A stretch of 64,000 nt of DNA, from assembly GCA_016709665.1 (NCBI GenBank), contig JADJMI010000010.1:62001-126000 (forward strand), written 5' to 3'. Within the stretch, counting starts at the first letter, position 1, and each line of letters opens with the position of its first letter. The notes beneath the pieces are model-generated. The model searched no databases. It had not been told where the DNA came from and saw only the letters and a program-made list of their open reading frames with translations. Source of the stretch: Betaproteobacteria bacterium. Lineage in GTDB: Bacteria; Pseudomonadota; Gammaproteobacteria; Burkholderiales; Usitatibacteraceae. A program made the position numbers and the translations under genes. Shown in pieces: positions 9,723-19,037 of this stretch.

Positions 9723-11561
9723 GTGCCTGCCCTCGCCTTCGCCCGTGCCGTCGTACTCCTCGCGCTCGCGCTGGCGTTGCCCGCGGCCGGCGCGGGCAAG
9801 TCGGTGCTGCTGCTGCAGCAGGACGACGACGCGTGGCTCTCCTACCAGGCCTTTTACGCCGGCTTCCAGGGGGCGCTCGCGCGGGAATATGGCGCGGACG
9901 TGATGATTTACCGGGAAGTCCTCGACCTCTCGCGATTCCCGGGCGCGCCGTACCGCGACGCGCTGCGCCGCTGGTACACGGTGAAGTACCAGGCGATCCG
10001 CGTCGACGCGATCGTGGCCGTGGGTCCCGCCGCGCTCACCTTCGCGCTGTCGGCCCGCCGCGACATCTGGCCCGGCGTTCCGACCGTCTTCGCAGGCGGC
10101 GACCGGGAGACGCTCGCAATCGCGGAGCGGGGCGCCGCCACCGGCCGCATGTTGCAGTTCGAAACCCCGAAGAGCATCGCGCTGGCACGCACGCTCTTTC
10201 CCCGGACGCGCAACCTCGCGATCGTGGGCGACCGTGACCTCACGCAGACGTTCTTCCCCACCTTCGACGAGTCGCTGGACAGGCTCGCGGGCGAACTCCG
10301 GGTGATCGACCTGCGCGGCCTCGCCATGGCGACACTGCTCGAACGGGTCGCGGCGCTGCCGCCCGACACGATCGTCCATTGCACGATCTTTTCCCTGGAC
10401 GGCGACGGCCAGCGATTCGTTCCGCGCGACGCGCTGGCGCGGATCGCCGCCGCCTCGAACGCGCCGATCTTCGGCGACATCGATTCCTACATGGGCACGG
10501 GCGCGGTCGGCGGGCAGATGTCGAGCACCCGCGCTTTCGGCGCCGCCATCGCCAACCACCTGGCGCCGGTCCTGCACGGCGCATTGCCCGCCGAACCGCC
10601 ACCGGGCGGCACGAATTCGTGGAGCACTCCCGTCGTGGACTGGCGCGCGATCCGGCGGTTCGGCGTCGATCCCGCGCGCCTGCCGGCGGGGATCGAGATC
10701 CGGTACCGCGAACCCTCCGTGTGGGAGGAGCATCGTCCCGCCCTCCTGGGCGTCGCGGCGGCGTTCCTCGTCCTCCTGGGATTGGTCATCCGGCTGCTGC
10801 GCGAACGCCGGCAGCGGATCGTCGCGGAGCAGGAGGCGAGCGCGCGGTTCACCGAGCTCGCCCGTGCCAACCGCATATCGGCCGCCGGCGAGCTCGCGGC
10901 GTCGGTCGTGCACGACCTGGGGCAGCCGCTCGCCGCGATCCAGAGCAACGTGGAATCGATGGAACTGCTGCTCGAGGCCGATCCGCCGCGCCTGGAGGAG
11001 GCCCGCGCCGCGCTCGCGGACGTCCGGCGCGACGACCAGCGGGCGGCCGACGTGATCGGCCGGCTGCGTTCGCTCTTCCACAAGTCGGAACCCCGGCGCG
11101 AACGGGTGTTTGTCGAGTCGGTGGTGAACGACGTGACACGCATGGCCGAAGGCGTCGCGAGGCGAAAGGGCGTCACGGTGGAAGCGGACCTCGATCCGGC
11201 GCCGATGGTGGTGGACGCCGACGTGGTGCAACTCCAGCAGGTGCTCATCAACCTGCTTCTCAACGCCTTGGACGCGATCCCCGACGGGACGGGCCACCGA
11301 CGGGTTGCCATCGTGGCACGGCACGCGACGGGCGGGGTCATCCGCGTCGCCGTCGGCGACTCCGGGCCCGGCATTCCCGATGACGAGCGCGCGCGTATCT
11401 TCGAGCCCTTCTACACGACCAAGTCGAAAGGCACGGGCGTGGGCCTCGCCATCGTGAAGCGGATCGTGGAGTCCTACGGCACGCAGGTCGCAGTCGGCGT
11501 CTCGCCCCTGGGCGGCGCGGAGTTCTCGTTCGTCCTGCCCTCGGCGGAGGCGGCGCCGTGA
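9723..11561 (+). CDS. sensor histidine kinase with ABC substrate-binding-type periplasmic domain
   Basis: 612 residues from GTG at 9723. Signal/anchor at 1-25; a periplasmic domain of about 300 residues resembling ABC_sub_bind (IVAVGPAALTFAL, GDIDSYMGTGAVGGQMSS); second membrane helix at about 340-360; then HisKA with phosphoacceptor His in SVVHDLGQPLAAIQ near residue 395, N-box LLNALDAI and ATP lid DSGPGIPDDERARIFEPFY. It senses a small ligand and phosphorylates the regulator that follows, overlapping it by GTGA. The region just upstream holds the shared 17-nt motif. Confidence 0.9.
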   Translation: MPALAFARAVVLLALALALPAAGAGKSVLLLQQDDDAWLSYQAFYAGFQGALAREYGADVMIYREVLDLSRFPGAPYRDALRRWYTVKYQAIRVDAIVAVGPAALTFALSARRDIWPGVPTVFAGGDRETLAIAERGAATGRMLQFETPKSIALARTLFPRTRNLAIVGDRDLTQTFFPTFDESLDRLAGELRVIDLRGLAMATLLERVAALPPDTIVHCTIFSLDGDGQRFVPRDALARIAAASNAPIFGDIDSYMGTGAVGGQMSSTRAFGAAIANHLAPVLHGALPAEPPPGGTNSWSTPVVDWRAIRRFGVDPARLPAGIEIRYREPSVWEEHRPALLGVAAAFLVLLGLVIRLLRERRQRIVAEQEASARFTELARANRISAAGELAASVVHDLGQPLAAIQSNVESMELLLEADPPRLEEARAALADVRRDDQRAADVIGRLRSLFHKSEPRRERVFVESVVNDVTRMAEGVARRKGVTVEADLDPAPMVVDADVVQLQQVLINLLLNALDAIPDGTGHRRVAIVARHATGGVIRVAVGDSGPGIPDDERARIFEPFYTTKSKGTGVGLAIVKRIVESYGTQVAVGVSPLGGAEFSFVLPSAEAAP

Positions 11562-12182
11562 CCGCCGGCGTCACGATCCACGTCGTCGACGATGACGCGA
11601 ACCTGCGCACGGCGATGGACCGCCTGCTCAAGCCTGCTCGGTTACGCGGTGGCGGCCTACGACTCGGCCGAGGCCTTCCTCGCCGCGGACCCGCGCGGGC
11701 CCGGTTGCATCCTGCTCGACGTGCAGATGCCAGGCCTCGACGGGCTCGCCCTCCACGAGAGGCTCCAGGACATCGGCAACCCGCTGCCCGTCGTTTTCCT
11801 TTCCGCCCATGGCGACATCCCGATCAGCGTGCGCGCCATCAAGCGCGGCGCCGAGGATTTCCTCACCAAGCCCTTCAAGCGCGAGGAGCTGGCGGCGGCG
11901 GTCGAGCGCGCCCTGGCCCGCGACCGGATGGCCCGCGAGGCCGGGGCGGAACGGGCCGCGAGGCAAGCGAGGATCGACGCGCTCACGCCGCGCGAGCGCG
12001 AGGTGCTCGGCCACGTGATCAAGGGGCGGCTCAACAAGCAGATCGCGGCCGATCTCGGGACGACCGAGCGCACCATCAAGGCGCACCGGGCGGCCATCAC
12101 CGAGAAGCTGGGCCTGCGCTCGGCGCCGGAGATGGCGACCTTCTGCACCGGCCTCGTCCTCGCGCAAGGCGCGGCGAAGTAG
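11558..12182 (+). CDS. FixJ/NarL-type response regulator (frame broken once)
   Basis: Receiver domain with VVDDDANLR, phosphoacceptor Asp in CILLDVQMPGLDG and Lys in FLTKPF, then a LuxR-type helix-turn-helix LTPREREVLGHVIKGRLNKQIA. The first 24 residues and the rest are in different frames; the break is near 11630, where RLLK must join SLLGYAV. Partner of the preceding kinase, translationally coupled by overlap. It is the likely binder of the 17-nt motifs at 8593 and 9666, which is inference. Confidence 0.88.
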
Positions 12183-12266
12183 GCGCGGACCGGAACGAAG
12201 GCCCGGCCCGGCGGTCCGAATCGCGGGCGCCGTCCGTCGCGCACCGTTAGGACCTATCATTCGCCC

Positions 12267-13076
12267 ATGGCCGCTCTCCCCGCCGAACCCGCTCCCGCCC
12301 CGAACCGCTTCGGCACGCTTATCACCGCCCTGCTCGTGATCGCGCTTGCGTGGGTGGCTGCCCGGTGGACCTGGGCTCTCGTCGCGCCGCCCGCCGAGTC
12401 CCGCCCCCCATCCGCCGCGCCCGCCGTCGACATCGCCACGGCCGCCCGGCTTTTCGGCGGGGATTCCCAGGTGGCGACCGGGCCGGCGCGCGGGCCGGCC
12501 GGCTTCCGCCTCAAGGGCGTCGTGGCTCCCTCGGCCGGTTCCGTGGGCGCGGCCGTGCTGAACGTAGCCGGCAAGGACAGGGCCGTGTCCATCGGCGGCG
12601 AGGTCCAGCCGGGCGTGAAGCTCGAGGAGGTCGGCCCCGATCACGTGGTGATTTCCCGCGCCGGGGTACGCGAGCGGGTCGATCTCGACGTGCGCATGGC
12701 CGCCGTGCCCCGCAGCGTGGGCGGGCAGGCCGCAGGCTTCCGGCTGGGGGTGAACCGCACCGGGCCCTCGGGCTTCGCCTTTTCCCGCAAGGACCTCGAA
12801 TCGGCCCTGAAGGATCCGAACCAGCTCGGCTACCTGGGCAAGATCGGCATGCCCCCGGGCGGCGGCGTTCGCCTGGACGAAGCCCCGCCGGGCAGCCTGG
12901 CCAACCGCCTGGGGCTCCAGCCCGGCGACGTCATCAAGCGCGTGAACGGGCAGGCCGTCGCCTCCGCCGGCGACCTCGCCCGGTTGCACCAGCAGTTCGC
13001 CACCACCTCCCTCGTGCAGGCCGAGGTCCTTCGTGGCGGCCAGACCGTCCAGCTCAACTACACCATCAATCCCTGA
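12267..13076 (+). CDS. gspC: type II secretion system protein GspC
   Basis: 269 residues. One inner-membrane helix at about 17-38 (LITALLVIALAWVAARWTWAL), a homology region at 55-150 that contacts the secretin, and a C-terminal PDZ domain (GVRLDEAPPGSLANRLGLQPGDVIKRVNG). GspC links the inner-membrane platform to GspD and helps recruit substrates. First gene of the secretion cluster; separated from gspD by a group of REP repeats instead of the usual short gap. Confidence 0.92.
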   Translation: MAALPAEPAPAPNRFGTLITALLVIALAWVAARWTWALVAPPAESRPPSAAPAVDIATAARLFGGDSQVATGPARGPAGFRLKGVVAPSAGSVGAAVLNVAGKDRAVSIGGEVQPGVKLEEVGPDHVVISRAGVRERVDLDVRMAAVPRSVGGQAAGFRLGVNRTGPSGFAFSRKDLESALKDPNQLGYLGKIGMPPGGGVRLDEAPPGSLANRLGLQPGDVIKRVNGQAVASAGDLARLHQQFATTSLVQAEVLRGGQTVQLNYTINP

Positions 13077-13094
13077 TCCTCCTCCTGAAGGGCC

Positions 13095-13192
13095 TGAAGG
13101 GGACGCACACCTTCAAGCCGGGTGAATGTGTGCGTCCCCTTCAGCGGCGGTGAAGGTGTGCGTCCCCTTCAGAATGGTGTGCGTCCCCTTCA
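13095..13192. repeat. REP cluster A, four copies between gspC and gspD
   Basis: Unit of 21 nt: arms TGAAGG and CCTTCA around GGACGCACA. Copies at 13095-13115 (forward), 13123-13143, 13151-13171 and 13172-13192 (reverse; the last has a decayed left arm). Starts are 28, 28 and 21 nt apart. The first two are inverted relative to each other and could form a longer hairpin between two genes of one operon. Confidence 0.9.
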
Positions 13193-13225
13193 GCCGTCAC
13201 ACGGGCGCAATCCCTCTGTCATAAA

Positions 13226-15313
13226 ATGGGGAATGGGCGCAAAATGCCCGGTAAATCAACGAGGAAGACCATTTTCGTGACCCGTTTTCTCGCTTCCCTG
13301 CTGGTGCTTGCCCTGCTCGCCCCCGTCCCCGCGATGTCGCAGGCGGCCGACGAGCGGGTCACCCTCAATTTCGTGAACGCCGACATCGTCTCGGTCATCA
13401 AGGCGGTCGGCGGCCACACGGGGAAGAACTTCATCCTCGACCCGCGCGTCACCGGCACGGTGAACGTCGTATCCGAAAAGCCCGTCCCGAAGGACCTGCT
13501 CTGGCCGATGCTCCTGTCGGTACTGCGCACGCAGGGCTTCGCGGCGGTCGAAAGCGGCGGCTTCGTGAAAATCGTTCCCGAGGCCGAGGCCAAGACCGGC
13601 GCGAGTCCCGTCGGCGAGGCCGCCACGAAGATCTCCGGCGACCGCGTCGTCACCCGCGTGTTCCTCCTGCAGAACGAATCGGCCGTGCAGCTGGTCCCCG
13701 TGCTGCGCCCGCTGGTCACCGCCAACAACTTCGTCGCCGCTTACCCGAACAACAACGCCATCGTCATCACCGACTACGCGGAGAACGTGAAGCGCATCGA
13801 GTCGATCATCCGCTCGATCGACCAGCCCACGGGCGCCGACGTGCAGGTGATCGCCCTCAAGAACGCCTCCGCCCTCGATGTCGCCCAGACGATCGCCAAG
13901 GTGATCCCCGAGACGAGCCCCGCGCCCTCGGCCCCCGGCATGCCCGCCAAGGCCGCCGTCGCCGTGGACGCGCGCACCAACAGCCTGCTCGTGCGCGGCG
14001 ACAACCCGGGGCTGCTCACGCGCATCAAGGCCCTGGCCGCGAGCCTCGACACGCCCGGCGCCGGCGCGGGCAACATCCACGTGGTGTACCTGCGCAACGC
14101 CGAGGCGGTGAAGATCGCCGACACGCTGCGGGCCCTCCTGGGCGGCGCCGAATCCGCCCGAACCGCCTCGTCCGCCGCGAACGCGACCGGCACGAACGCC
14201 AGCGCCAACACCGGCGCCTCCGGCACGGCCTCCGCCGCCGCGCCCGCCGCCACCGCCTCGATCATCCAGGCCTACCCGCCCACCAATTCCCTCATCATCA
14301 TCGCGCCCGAGCCCACCTACCGCGCCCTGCGCGCCGTGATCGACAAGCTCGACGCCCGCCGCGCGCAGGTCTTCGTCGAGGCGCTCATCGTCGAGGTCTC
14401 CACCGGGCTCGCGAGCGAATTCGGCGTGCAGTGGCAGGGCGGCCGCAACATCGGCAACGGCCAGTCCGTCTTCGGCGGCACCAACTTCAACACCGGCGTC
14501 GCCGGCGGCGCGGGCACCAACATCATCGGCGCCGCGCTCGACCCGCGCACGCTCGGCGCGGGCCTGAACCTCGGGCTCATCAACGGGTTGCTCAAGATCC
14601 CCGGCACGGACATCGAGGTACTCAACCTGCAGGTCCTCGCGCGCGCCCTCGAGGCCGATTCCGGCGCCAACGTGCTCTCCACGCCGAACGTCCTCACGCT
14701 CGACAACGAGGAAGCGAAGATCATCGTCGGCCAGAACGTGCCCTTCATCACCGGCAGCTACACGCCCTCCTCCACCACCGCCACCAACCCGTTCCAGACG
14801 ATCGAGCGCAAGGACATCGGCCTCACCCTCAAGGTGACGCCGCAGGTGGCCGAGGGCGGCACGGTGAAGCTCAAGATCTTCCAGGAAGTCTCGAGCGTCA
14901 CCCGCGAGGCGCAGCTCGTGCGCTCCGCCGACATCATCACCAACAAGCGCTCGCTCGAATCCACCGTGCTCGTGGACGACGGCCAGATCATCGTGCTCGG
15001 CGGCCTCATCCAGGACGACCAGCAGGCGGGCGTCGACAAGGTGCCGCTCCTGGGCGACCTGCCGTGGATCGGCAGCCTCTTCAAGTACGAGACGCGGAAC
15101 CGCAAGCGCACCAACCTGATGGTGTTCCTGCGCCCGGTGGTGCTGCGCGACGACAAGGCCGCCAACTCCATCACCTCGGATCGCTACGAGTACATCCGCA
15201 ACCTCCAGCAGGGCATGTCCCTGCCGCCGAACGTGCTGCTGCCGGGCGCGAAGGCGACGGAACTGCCGCCCATCGACGCGACCCGCGGCAACAAGTCGTT
15301 GCTGCCCAAATGA
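13226..15313 (+). CDS. gspD: type II secretion secretin GspD
   Basis: 695 residues. Outer-membrane channel of the type II system. Signal peptide (FLASLLVLALLAPVPAMSQA), N0 domain (VTLNFVNADIVSVIKAVGG), three N-type repeats, a Ser/Ala/Thr-rich linker at about 305-345, then the secretin domain with VPFITGSYTP and the conserved ILGGLIQDD and PLLGDLPWIGSLF. ATG at 13226 gives a long lead before the signal peptide; GTG at 13277 would start directly at it and is a real alternative. Stop overlaps the gspE start. Confidence 0.95.
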   Translation: MGNGRKMPGKSTRKTIFVTRFLASLLVLALLAPVPAMSQAADERVTLNFVNADIVSVIKAVGGHTGKNFILDPRVTGTVNVVSEKPVPKDLLWPMLLSVLRTQGFAAVESGGFVKIVPEAEAKTGASPVGEAATKISGDRVVTRVFLLQNESAVQLVPVLRPLVTANNFVAAYPNNNAIVITDYAENVKRIESIIRSIDQPTGADVQVIALKNASALDVAQTIAKVIPETSPAPSAPGMPAKAAVAVDARTNSLLVRGDNPGLLTRIKALAASLDTPGAGAGNIHVVYLRNAEAVKIADTLRALLGGAESARTASSAANATGTNASANTGASGTASAAAPAATASIIQAYPPTNSLIIIAPEPTYRALRAVIDKLDARRAQVFVEALIVEVSTGLASEFGVQWQGGRNIGNGQSVFGGTNFNTGVAGGAGTNIIGAALDPRTLGAGLNLGLINGLLKIPGTDIEVLNLQVLARALEADSGANVLSTPNVLTLDNEEAKIIVGQNVPFITGSYTPSSTTATNPFQTIERKDIGLTLKVTPQVAEGGTVKLKIFQEVSSVTREAQLVRSADIITNKRSLESTVLVDDGQIIVLGGLIQDDQQAGVDKVPLLGDLPWIGSLFKYETRNRKRTNLMVFLRPVVLRDDKAANSITSDRYEYIRNLQQGMSLPPNVLLPGAKATELPPIDATRGNKSLLPK

Positions 15314-16824
15314 CCGCCCCGCTCGAGCGCACCGTGAACCCGCAGGACCTGGATCCCGCCACCGTCCGCCTCCTGCCCTACGCCTTCGCGAAGTCGAAGG
15401 GCGCCATCGCCGCGCGCGTGGCGAACGGCTCGCTCGAGGTGTGGTTCCGCGGCGTCCCGCAGGCCGCGACGCTCGCCGAGGTGCGCCGCATGGCCGGCAA
15501 GCCCCTGCGCGAAGTGCTCCTCACCGCCGACGAGTTCGAGCATTGCCTCGCCCTCGCCTACACGCGCGAGCCCAACGCCGCCGAGACGATCGTCGAGGAC
15601 ATGGGCGAGTCGCTCGACCTGGCGCGCCTCACCGAAAGCGTACCGGAGGTCGCGGACCTCCTCGAGGCCGAGAACGACGCGCCCATCGTGAAGCTCATCA
15701 ACGCGCTCCTCACCCAGGCCGTGCGCGAGGACGCCTCCGACATCCACCTGGAGATCTTCGAGCAGCGCGCCCTGGTGCGATTCCGCGTGGACGGGGCGCT
15801 GCGGGACGTGGTCGAACCCCGCCGCGGCCTGCACCCGGCGATGGTCTCGCGCCTGAAGGTGATGGCCTCGCTCGACATCGCGGAAAAGCGCCTGCCGCAG
15901 GACGGCCGCATCGCCCTTCGCGTCGCGGGCCGCCCCATCGACGTGCGCGTCTCCACCATCCCGACGGCGCACGGCGAGCGCATCGTGCTTCGCCTGCTGG
16001 ACAAGCAGGCCGGCCGCCTCACGCTCGATTCCCTCGGCATGGGCGCCACCGACCGCGACGCCGTCGACGCCATCGTCCACCAGCCCCACGGCATCTTCCT
16101 CGTGACCGGCCCCACGGGCTCGGGCAAGACGACGACGCTCTACGCGGCCCTGCAGCGCCTGGACCGCAAGACCCGCAACATCCTCACGGTGGAAGACCCG
16201 GTCGAGTACGAGCTCGACGGCATCGGCCAGACGCCGGTGAACCCGAAGATCGACATGACCTTCGCCCGCGCCCTTCGCGCCATCCTGCGCCAGGACCCGG
16301 ACGTGGTGATGATCGGCGAGATCCGCGACCTCGAGACGGCGCAGATCGCCGTGCAGGCCTCGCTCACCGGCCACCTCGTGCTCGCCACGCTGCACACGAA
16401 CGACGCGCCCGGCGCCGTGACGCGCCTCGCGGACATGGGCATCGAGCCCTACCTGCTGGCCTCCACGCTCTCCGGCGTGCTGGCCCAGCGGCTCGTGAGG
16501 AAGCTCTGCCCGGCCTGCAAGACGCCGCACGAGCCGGATGCGGCCGAGCGCAAGCTCTTCGGCGGCCGTGCCCCCGATCGCCTCTACCGCGCCGTGGGCT
16601 GCGCCGCGTGCAACTTCACCGGCTACAAGGGCCGCACCGGCATCTACGAGCTGCTCACGGTCGACGACGACCTGCGCGCCGCGATCCACGGCACCTCGGC
16701 CGAGCGCGAGCTGCGCGAGAAGGCCATCGGCCGGGGCATGAAGCGCCTGCGCGAGGACGGCCTGCGCTGGGTGCTCGATGGCACCACCTCCGCCGACGAA
16801 GTGCTGCGCGTCACGCGCACGTAA
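15310..16824 (+). CDS. gspE: type II secretion ATPase GspE
   Basis: 504 residues, cytoplasmic hexameric ATPase that drives pseudopilus assembly. N1E-like domain first, then Asp box, Walker A GPTGSGKTTT, Walker B MIGEIRDLETAQ, and the tetracysteine zinc element (LCPACK ... CAACNFTG). ATG at 15310 overlaps the gspD stop (AATGA). Full length and intact. Confidence 0.95.
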   Translation: MTAPLERTVNPQDLDPATVRLLPYAFAKSKGAIAARVANGSLEVWFRGVPQAATLAEVRRMAGKPLREVLLTADEFEHCLALAYTREPNAAETIVEDMGESLDLARLTESVPEVADLLEAENDAPIVKLINALLTQAVREDASDIHLEIFEQRALVRFRVDGALRDVVEPRRGLHPAMVSRLKVMASLDIAEKRLPQDGRIALRVAGRPIDVRVSTIPTAHGERIVLRLLDKQAGRLTLDSLGMGATDRDAVDAIVHQPHGIFLVTGPTGSGKTTTLYAALQRLDRKTRNILTVEDPVEYELDGIGQTPVNPKIDMTFARALRAILRQDPDVVMIGEIRDLETAQIAVQASLTGHLVLATLHTNDAPGAVTRLADMGIEPYLLASTLSGVLAQRLVRKLCPACKTPHEPDAAERKLFGGRAPDRLYRAVGCAACNFTGYKGRTGIYELLTVDDDLRAAIHGTSAERELREKAIGRGMKRLREDGLRWVLDGTTSADEVLRVTRT

Positions 16825-16827
16825 GCC

Positions 16828-18042
16828 GTGCCGGGCTTCCGCTACCACGCCTATTCGATCGAAGGGCAGGCTCCACAAGGGCGTGCTGGAGGCCGACAGC
16901 GCGCGCCAGGCACGTTCGCTCCTGCGCGACCAGGGACTCACGCCGCACAAGGTCGAGGTCATCGCGGCCAACGACGCCGCGGGCGGCGGGCGCTTCCGCA
17001 CCGGCGACCTCGGCCGCAGCGACGTCACGCGCCTCACGAGGAGCCTCGCCTCGCTGCTCGAAGCCGGCCTCACCGTCGAGCAGGCGTTCAACGCGCTCAT
17101 CGAGCAGGCCGATCGCGAAAAGGAGCGCCAGGTGCTCGCCGCGCTTCGGGGCGAAGTCATGGCCGGCTCCACCATCGCGAAGGCACTCGAGTCGTTCCCG
17201 GGCACCTTCCCCGAGCTCTACCGCACGCTCGTCGCCGCGGGCGAGGCCTCGGGGCAGCTCGCCCGCGTGCTCGGGCGCCTCGCGGATTACCTCGAGGAGC
17301 GCGACGCGCTTCGCGGCCGCATCAGCCTCGCGCTCGTCTACCCGATGATCGTGCTCGCGGTGTCGATCCTGGTGATGGGCGCCCTCCTCGTCTACGTGGT
17401 GCCGCAGGTGGTGCAGGTGTACGCCCATGCGAAGGAATCGCTGCCTTTCCTCACGCGCGCGCTCATCGCGGTGTCGGCCTTCCTCAAGGCGACCTGGCCC
17501 GCGTGGATCGCGCTCGTCGTCGTCGCCGTCGTCGCCTTCCGCCTCGCCCTGAAGCGCCCGGGCCGCGCGCCCGCATCCACGCCATCCTCATGCGCACACC
17601 CCTGGCCGGCCCCGTGCTGCGCCAGCTCGACAGCGCGCGCTTCGCCGCGACGCTCGCGATCCTGGTGGGCAGCCGCGTGCCCATCCTCGCCGCGATGGAG
17701 GCCGGCGGCGGCGTGATGACGCTCATTCCGCTTCGCGAGGCGCTTTCGCAGGCGACGCGCGGCGTGCGCGAGGGCATGCCGCTCTCCCGCGCCCTGGGGT
17801 CCACGAACGCGTTCCCGCCGGTGATGGTCCACCTCATCGCGGGCGGCGAGGCCACCGGGCGCCTGGACGAATCGCTCGAGCGCTCGGCCCGCCAGCAGCA
17901 GGCGGACCTCTCCACGCGCCTGCAGGCCGCCGTCGCCGTCTTCGAGCCCGCGCTCATCGTGATCATGGGCGCCGTCGTCTTCGGCATCGTGCTCGCGATC
18001 CTCGTGCCCCTCTTCAACCTGAACCAGCTCGTCGGTCGATGA
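16828..18042 (+). CDS. gspF: type II secretion platform protein GspF (frame broken twice)
   Basis: Polytopic inner-membrane platform protein contacting GspE and GspL; about 405 residues repaired. GTG start PGFRYHAYSIEG, then RLHKGVLEADSARQAR in another frame: an extra G at about 16865. After the first membrane region (LALVYPMIVLAVSILVMGALLVY) the frame changes again at about 17565, where one extra C gives RPGPRARIHAIL. Two T2SSF domains with the usual three membrane helices are otherwise whole. Because the rest of the operon is intact, indel errors are more likely than decay. Confidence 0.9.
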   Translation: MPGFRYHAYSIEGQAPQGRAGGRQRAPGTFAPARPGTHAAQGRGHRGQRRRGRRALPHRRPRPQRRHAPHEEPRLAARSRPHRRAGVQRAHRAGRSRKGAPGARRASGRSHGRLHHREGTRVVPGHLPRALPHARRRGRGLGAARPRARAPRGLPRGARRASRPHQPRARLPDDRARGVDPGDGRPPRLRGAAGGAGVRPCEGIAAFPHARAHRGVGLPQGDLARVDRARRRRRRRLPPRPEAPGPRARIHAILMRTPLAGPVLRQLDSARFAATLAILVGSRVPILAAMEAGGGVMTLIPLREALSQATRGVREGMPLSRALGSTNAFPPVMVHLIAGGEATGRLDESLERSARQQQADLSTRLQAAVAVFEPALIVIMGAVVFGIVLAILVPLFNLNQLVGR

Positions 18043-18053
18043 CCGCGACAACC

Positions 18054-18082
18054 GGGGACAGGTGTATTTTTCACCTGTCCCC
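18054..18082. repeat. palindrome GGGGACAGGTG / CACCTGTCCCC ahead of gspG
   Basis: Perfect 11-bp inverted repeat with a 7-nt T-rich loop, 15 bp before the gspG start and just after the gspF stop. It resembles REP-type hairpins but has a different sequence from the TGAAGG family. In mRNA the hairpin would sit immediately upstream of the gspG ribosome binding site and could affect its translation or the stability of the gspG end. Confidence 0.8.
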
Positions 18083-18097
18083 GAATCCCGAGGTGTC

Positions 18098-18517
18098 ATG
18101 AAAAAGCAGAAGGCGTTTACGCTCATCGAGGTCCTCGTCGTCGTCGCGATCCTGGGCATTCTCGCGGCGATCGTGGTGCCGAAGATCATGGACCGCCCGG
18201 ACGAGGCCAAGCGCGTCGCCGCCAAGGCGGATATCGGCGCCCTCGTGCAGGCGCTCAAGCTCTACCGCCTGGACAACGGCTTCTATCCCGCCACCGACCA
18301 GGGCCTCGCCGCGCTCGTGCAGAAGCCCTCGAGCCAGCCGGTGCCCGCCAACTGGAAGGCCGGCGGCTACCTCGAGCGCCTGCCCAAGGACCCGTGGGGC
18401 AGCGACTACCAGTACCTGCAACCGGGCGTGAAGGGCGAGATCGACGTCTTCAGCCTGGGCGGCGACCGCGCGCGCGGAGGCGAAAGCAGTGGCGCGGATA
18501 TCGGCAACTGGGACTAG
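18098..18517 (+). CDS. gspG: major pseudopilin GspG
   Basis: 139 residues, main subunit of the type II pseudopilus. Prepilin leader MKKQKA followed by FTLIEVLVVVAILGILAAIVVP with Glu at +5; then the GspG-specific loop DPWGSDYQYLQPG and the calcium-binding C-terminal part GGDRARGGESSGADIGNWD. The residue before the cleavage site is Ala, not the usual Gly. ATG at 18098 preferred because it gives a short leader; the frame extends a little upstream through the palindrome. Confidence 0.95.
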   Translation: MKKQKAFTLIEVLVVVAILGILAAIVVPKIMDRPDEAKRVAAKADIGALVQALKLYRLDNGFYPATDQGLAALVQKPSSQPVPANWKAGGYLERLPKDPWGSDYQYLQPGVKGEIDVFSLGGDRARGGESSGADIGNWD

Positions 18518-19037
18518 GCGAGCGCCGCCCGCGCGGGCAACCGCGAAGGGTGCACTCGGCCGCCGGCCCGCGGCAGGCAGCGGCCGGCAGGCGGCCTTCA
18601 CCCTCATCGAGATCCTCGTGGTCGTCGCCATCGCGGGCGTCGTGCTCGCCGTGGCCGCGGTGAACCTCTTCCCGAGCGACGAGGAGATCGCGCGCAAGGA
18701 ATCGTCCCTCGTCGCCCTCGACCTCGAGGCCGCCCGCGACGACGCGTGGTTCGGCGGCATGCCCACCGCGGTGTCGCTCGAGGACGGCCGCATCCGCACG
18801 ATGCGCCTCGATGCCGAGCGCGCCTGGGCCGCGATGCCCGGCCGCGACCGGGCGCTTCCGGCCGGCGTGCGCATCGACAGCCTCGCCATCGACGGCGCGC
18901 CCGTGGACCTGCGCGAGAAGCTCGTGTTCCTTCCCGACGGCATGGGGGTTCCCTTCCGCGTCGCGCTGCAGGTGCGGGGCCTCGCGAAGGCCGTCGAGGG
19001 CGACGCGGCCGGCCGCGTGCGCGCCGTCGCCCCATGA
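18489..19037 (+). CDS. gspH: minor pseudopilin GspH
   Basis: 182 residues, overlapping the end of gspG by 29 bp from a GTG start; no other start precedes the prepilin motif. The motif QAAFTLIEILVVVAIAGVV again has Ala before the cleavage site and follows an unusually long, basic, Ala/Arg-rich leader of about 36 residues. The remainder fits a GspH-like minor pilin that caps or extends the pseudopilus. Confidence 0.88.
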   Translation: MARISATGTRRAPPARATAKGALGRRPAAGSGRQAAFTLIEILVVVAIAGVVLAVAAVNLFPSDEEIARKESSLVALDLEAARDDAWFGGMPTAVSLEDGRIRTMRLDAERAWAAMPGRDRALPAGVRIDSLAIDGAPVDLREKLVFLPDGMGVPFRVALQVRGLAKAVEGDAAGRVRAVAP

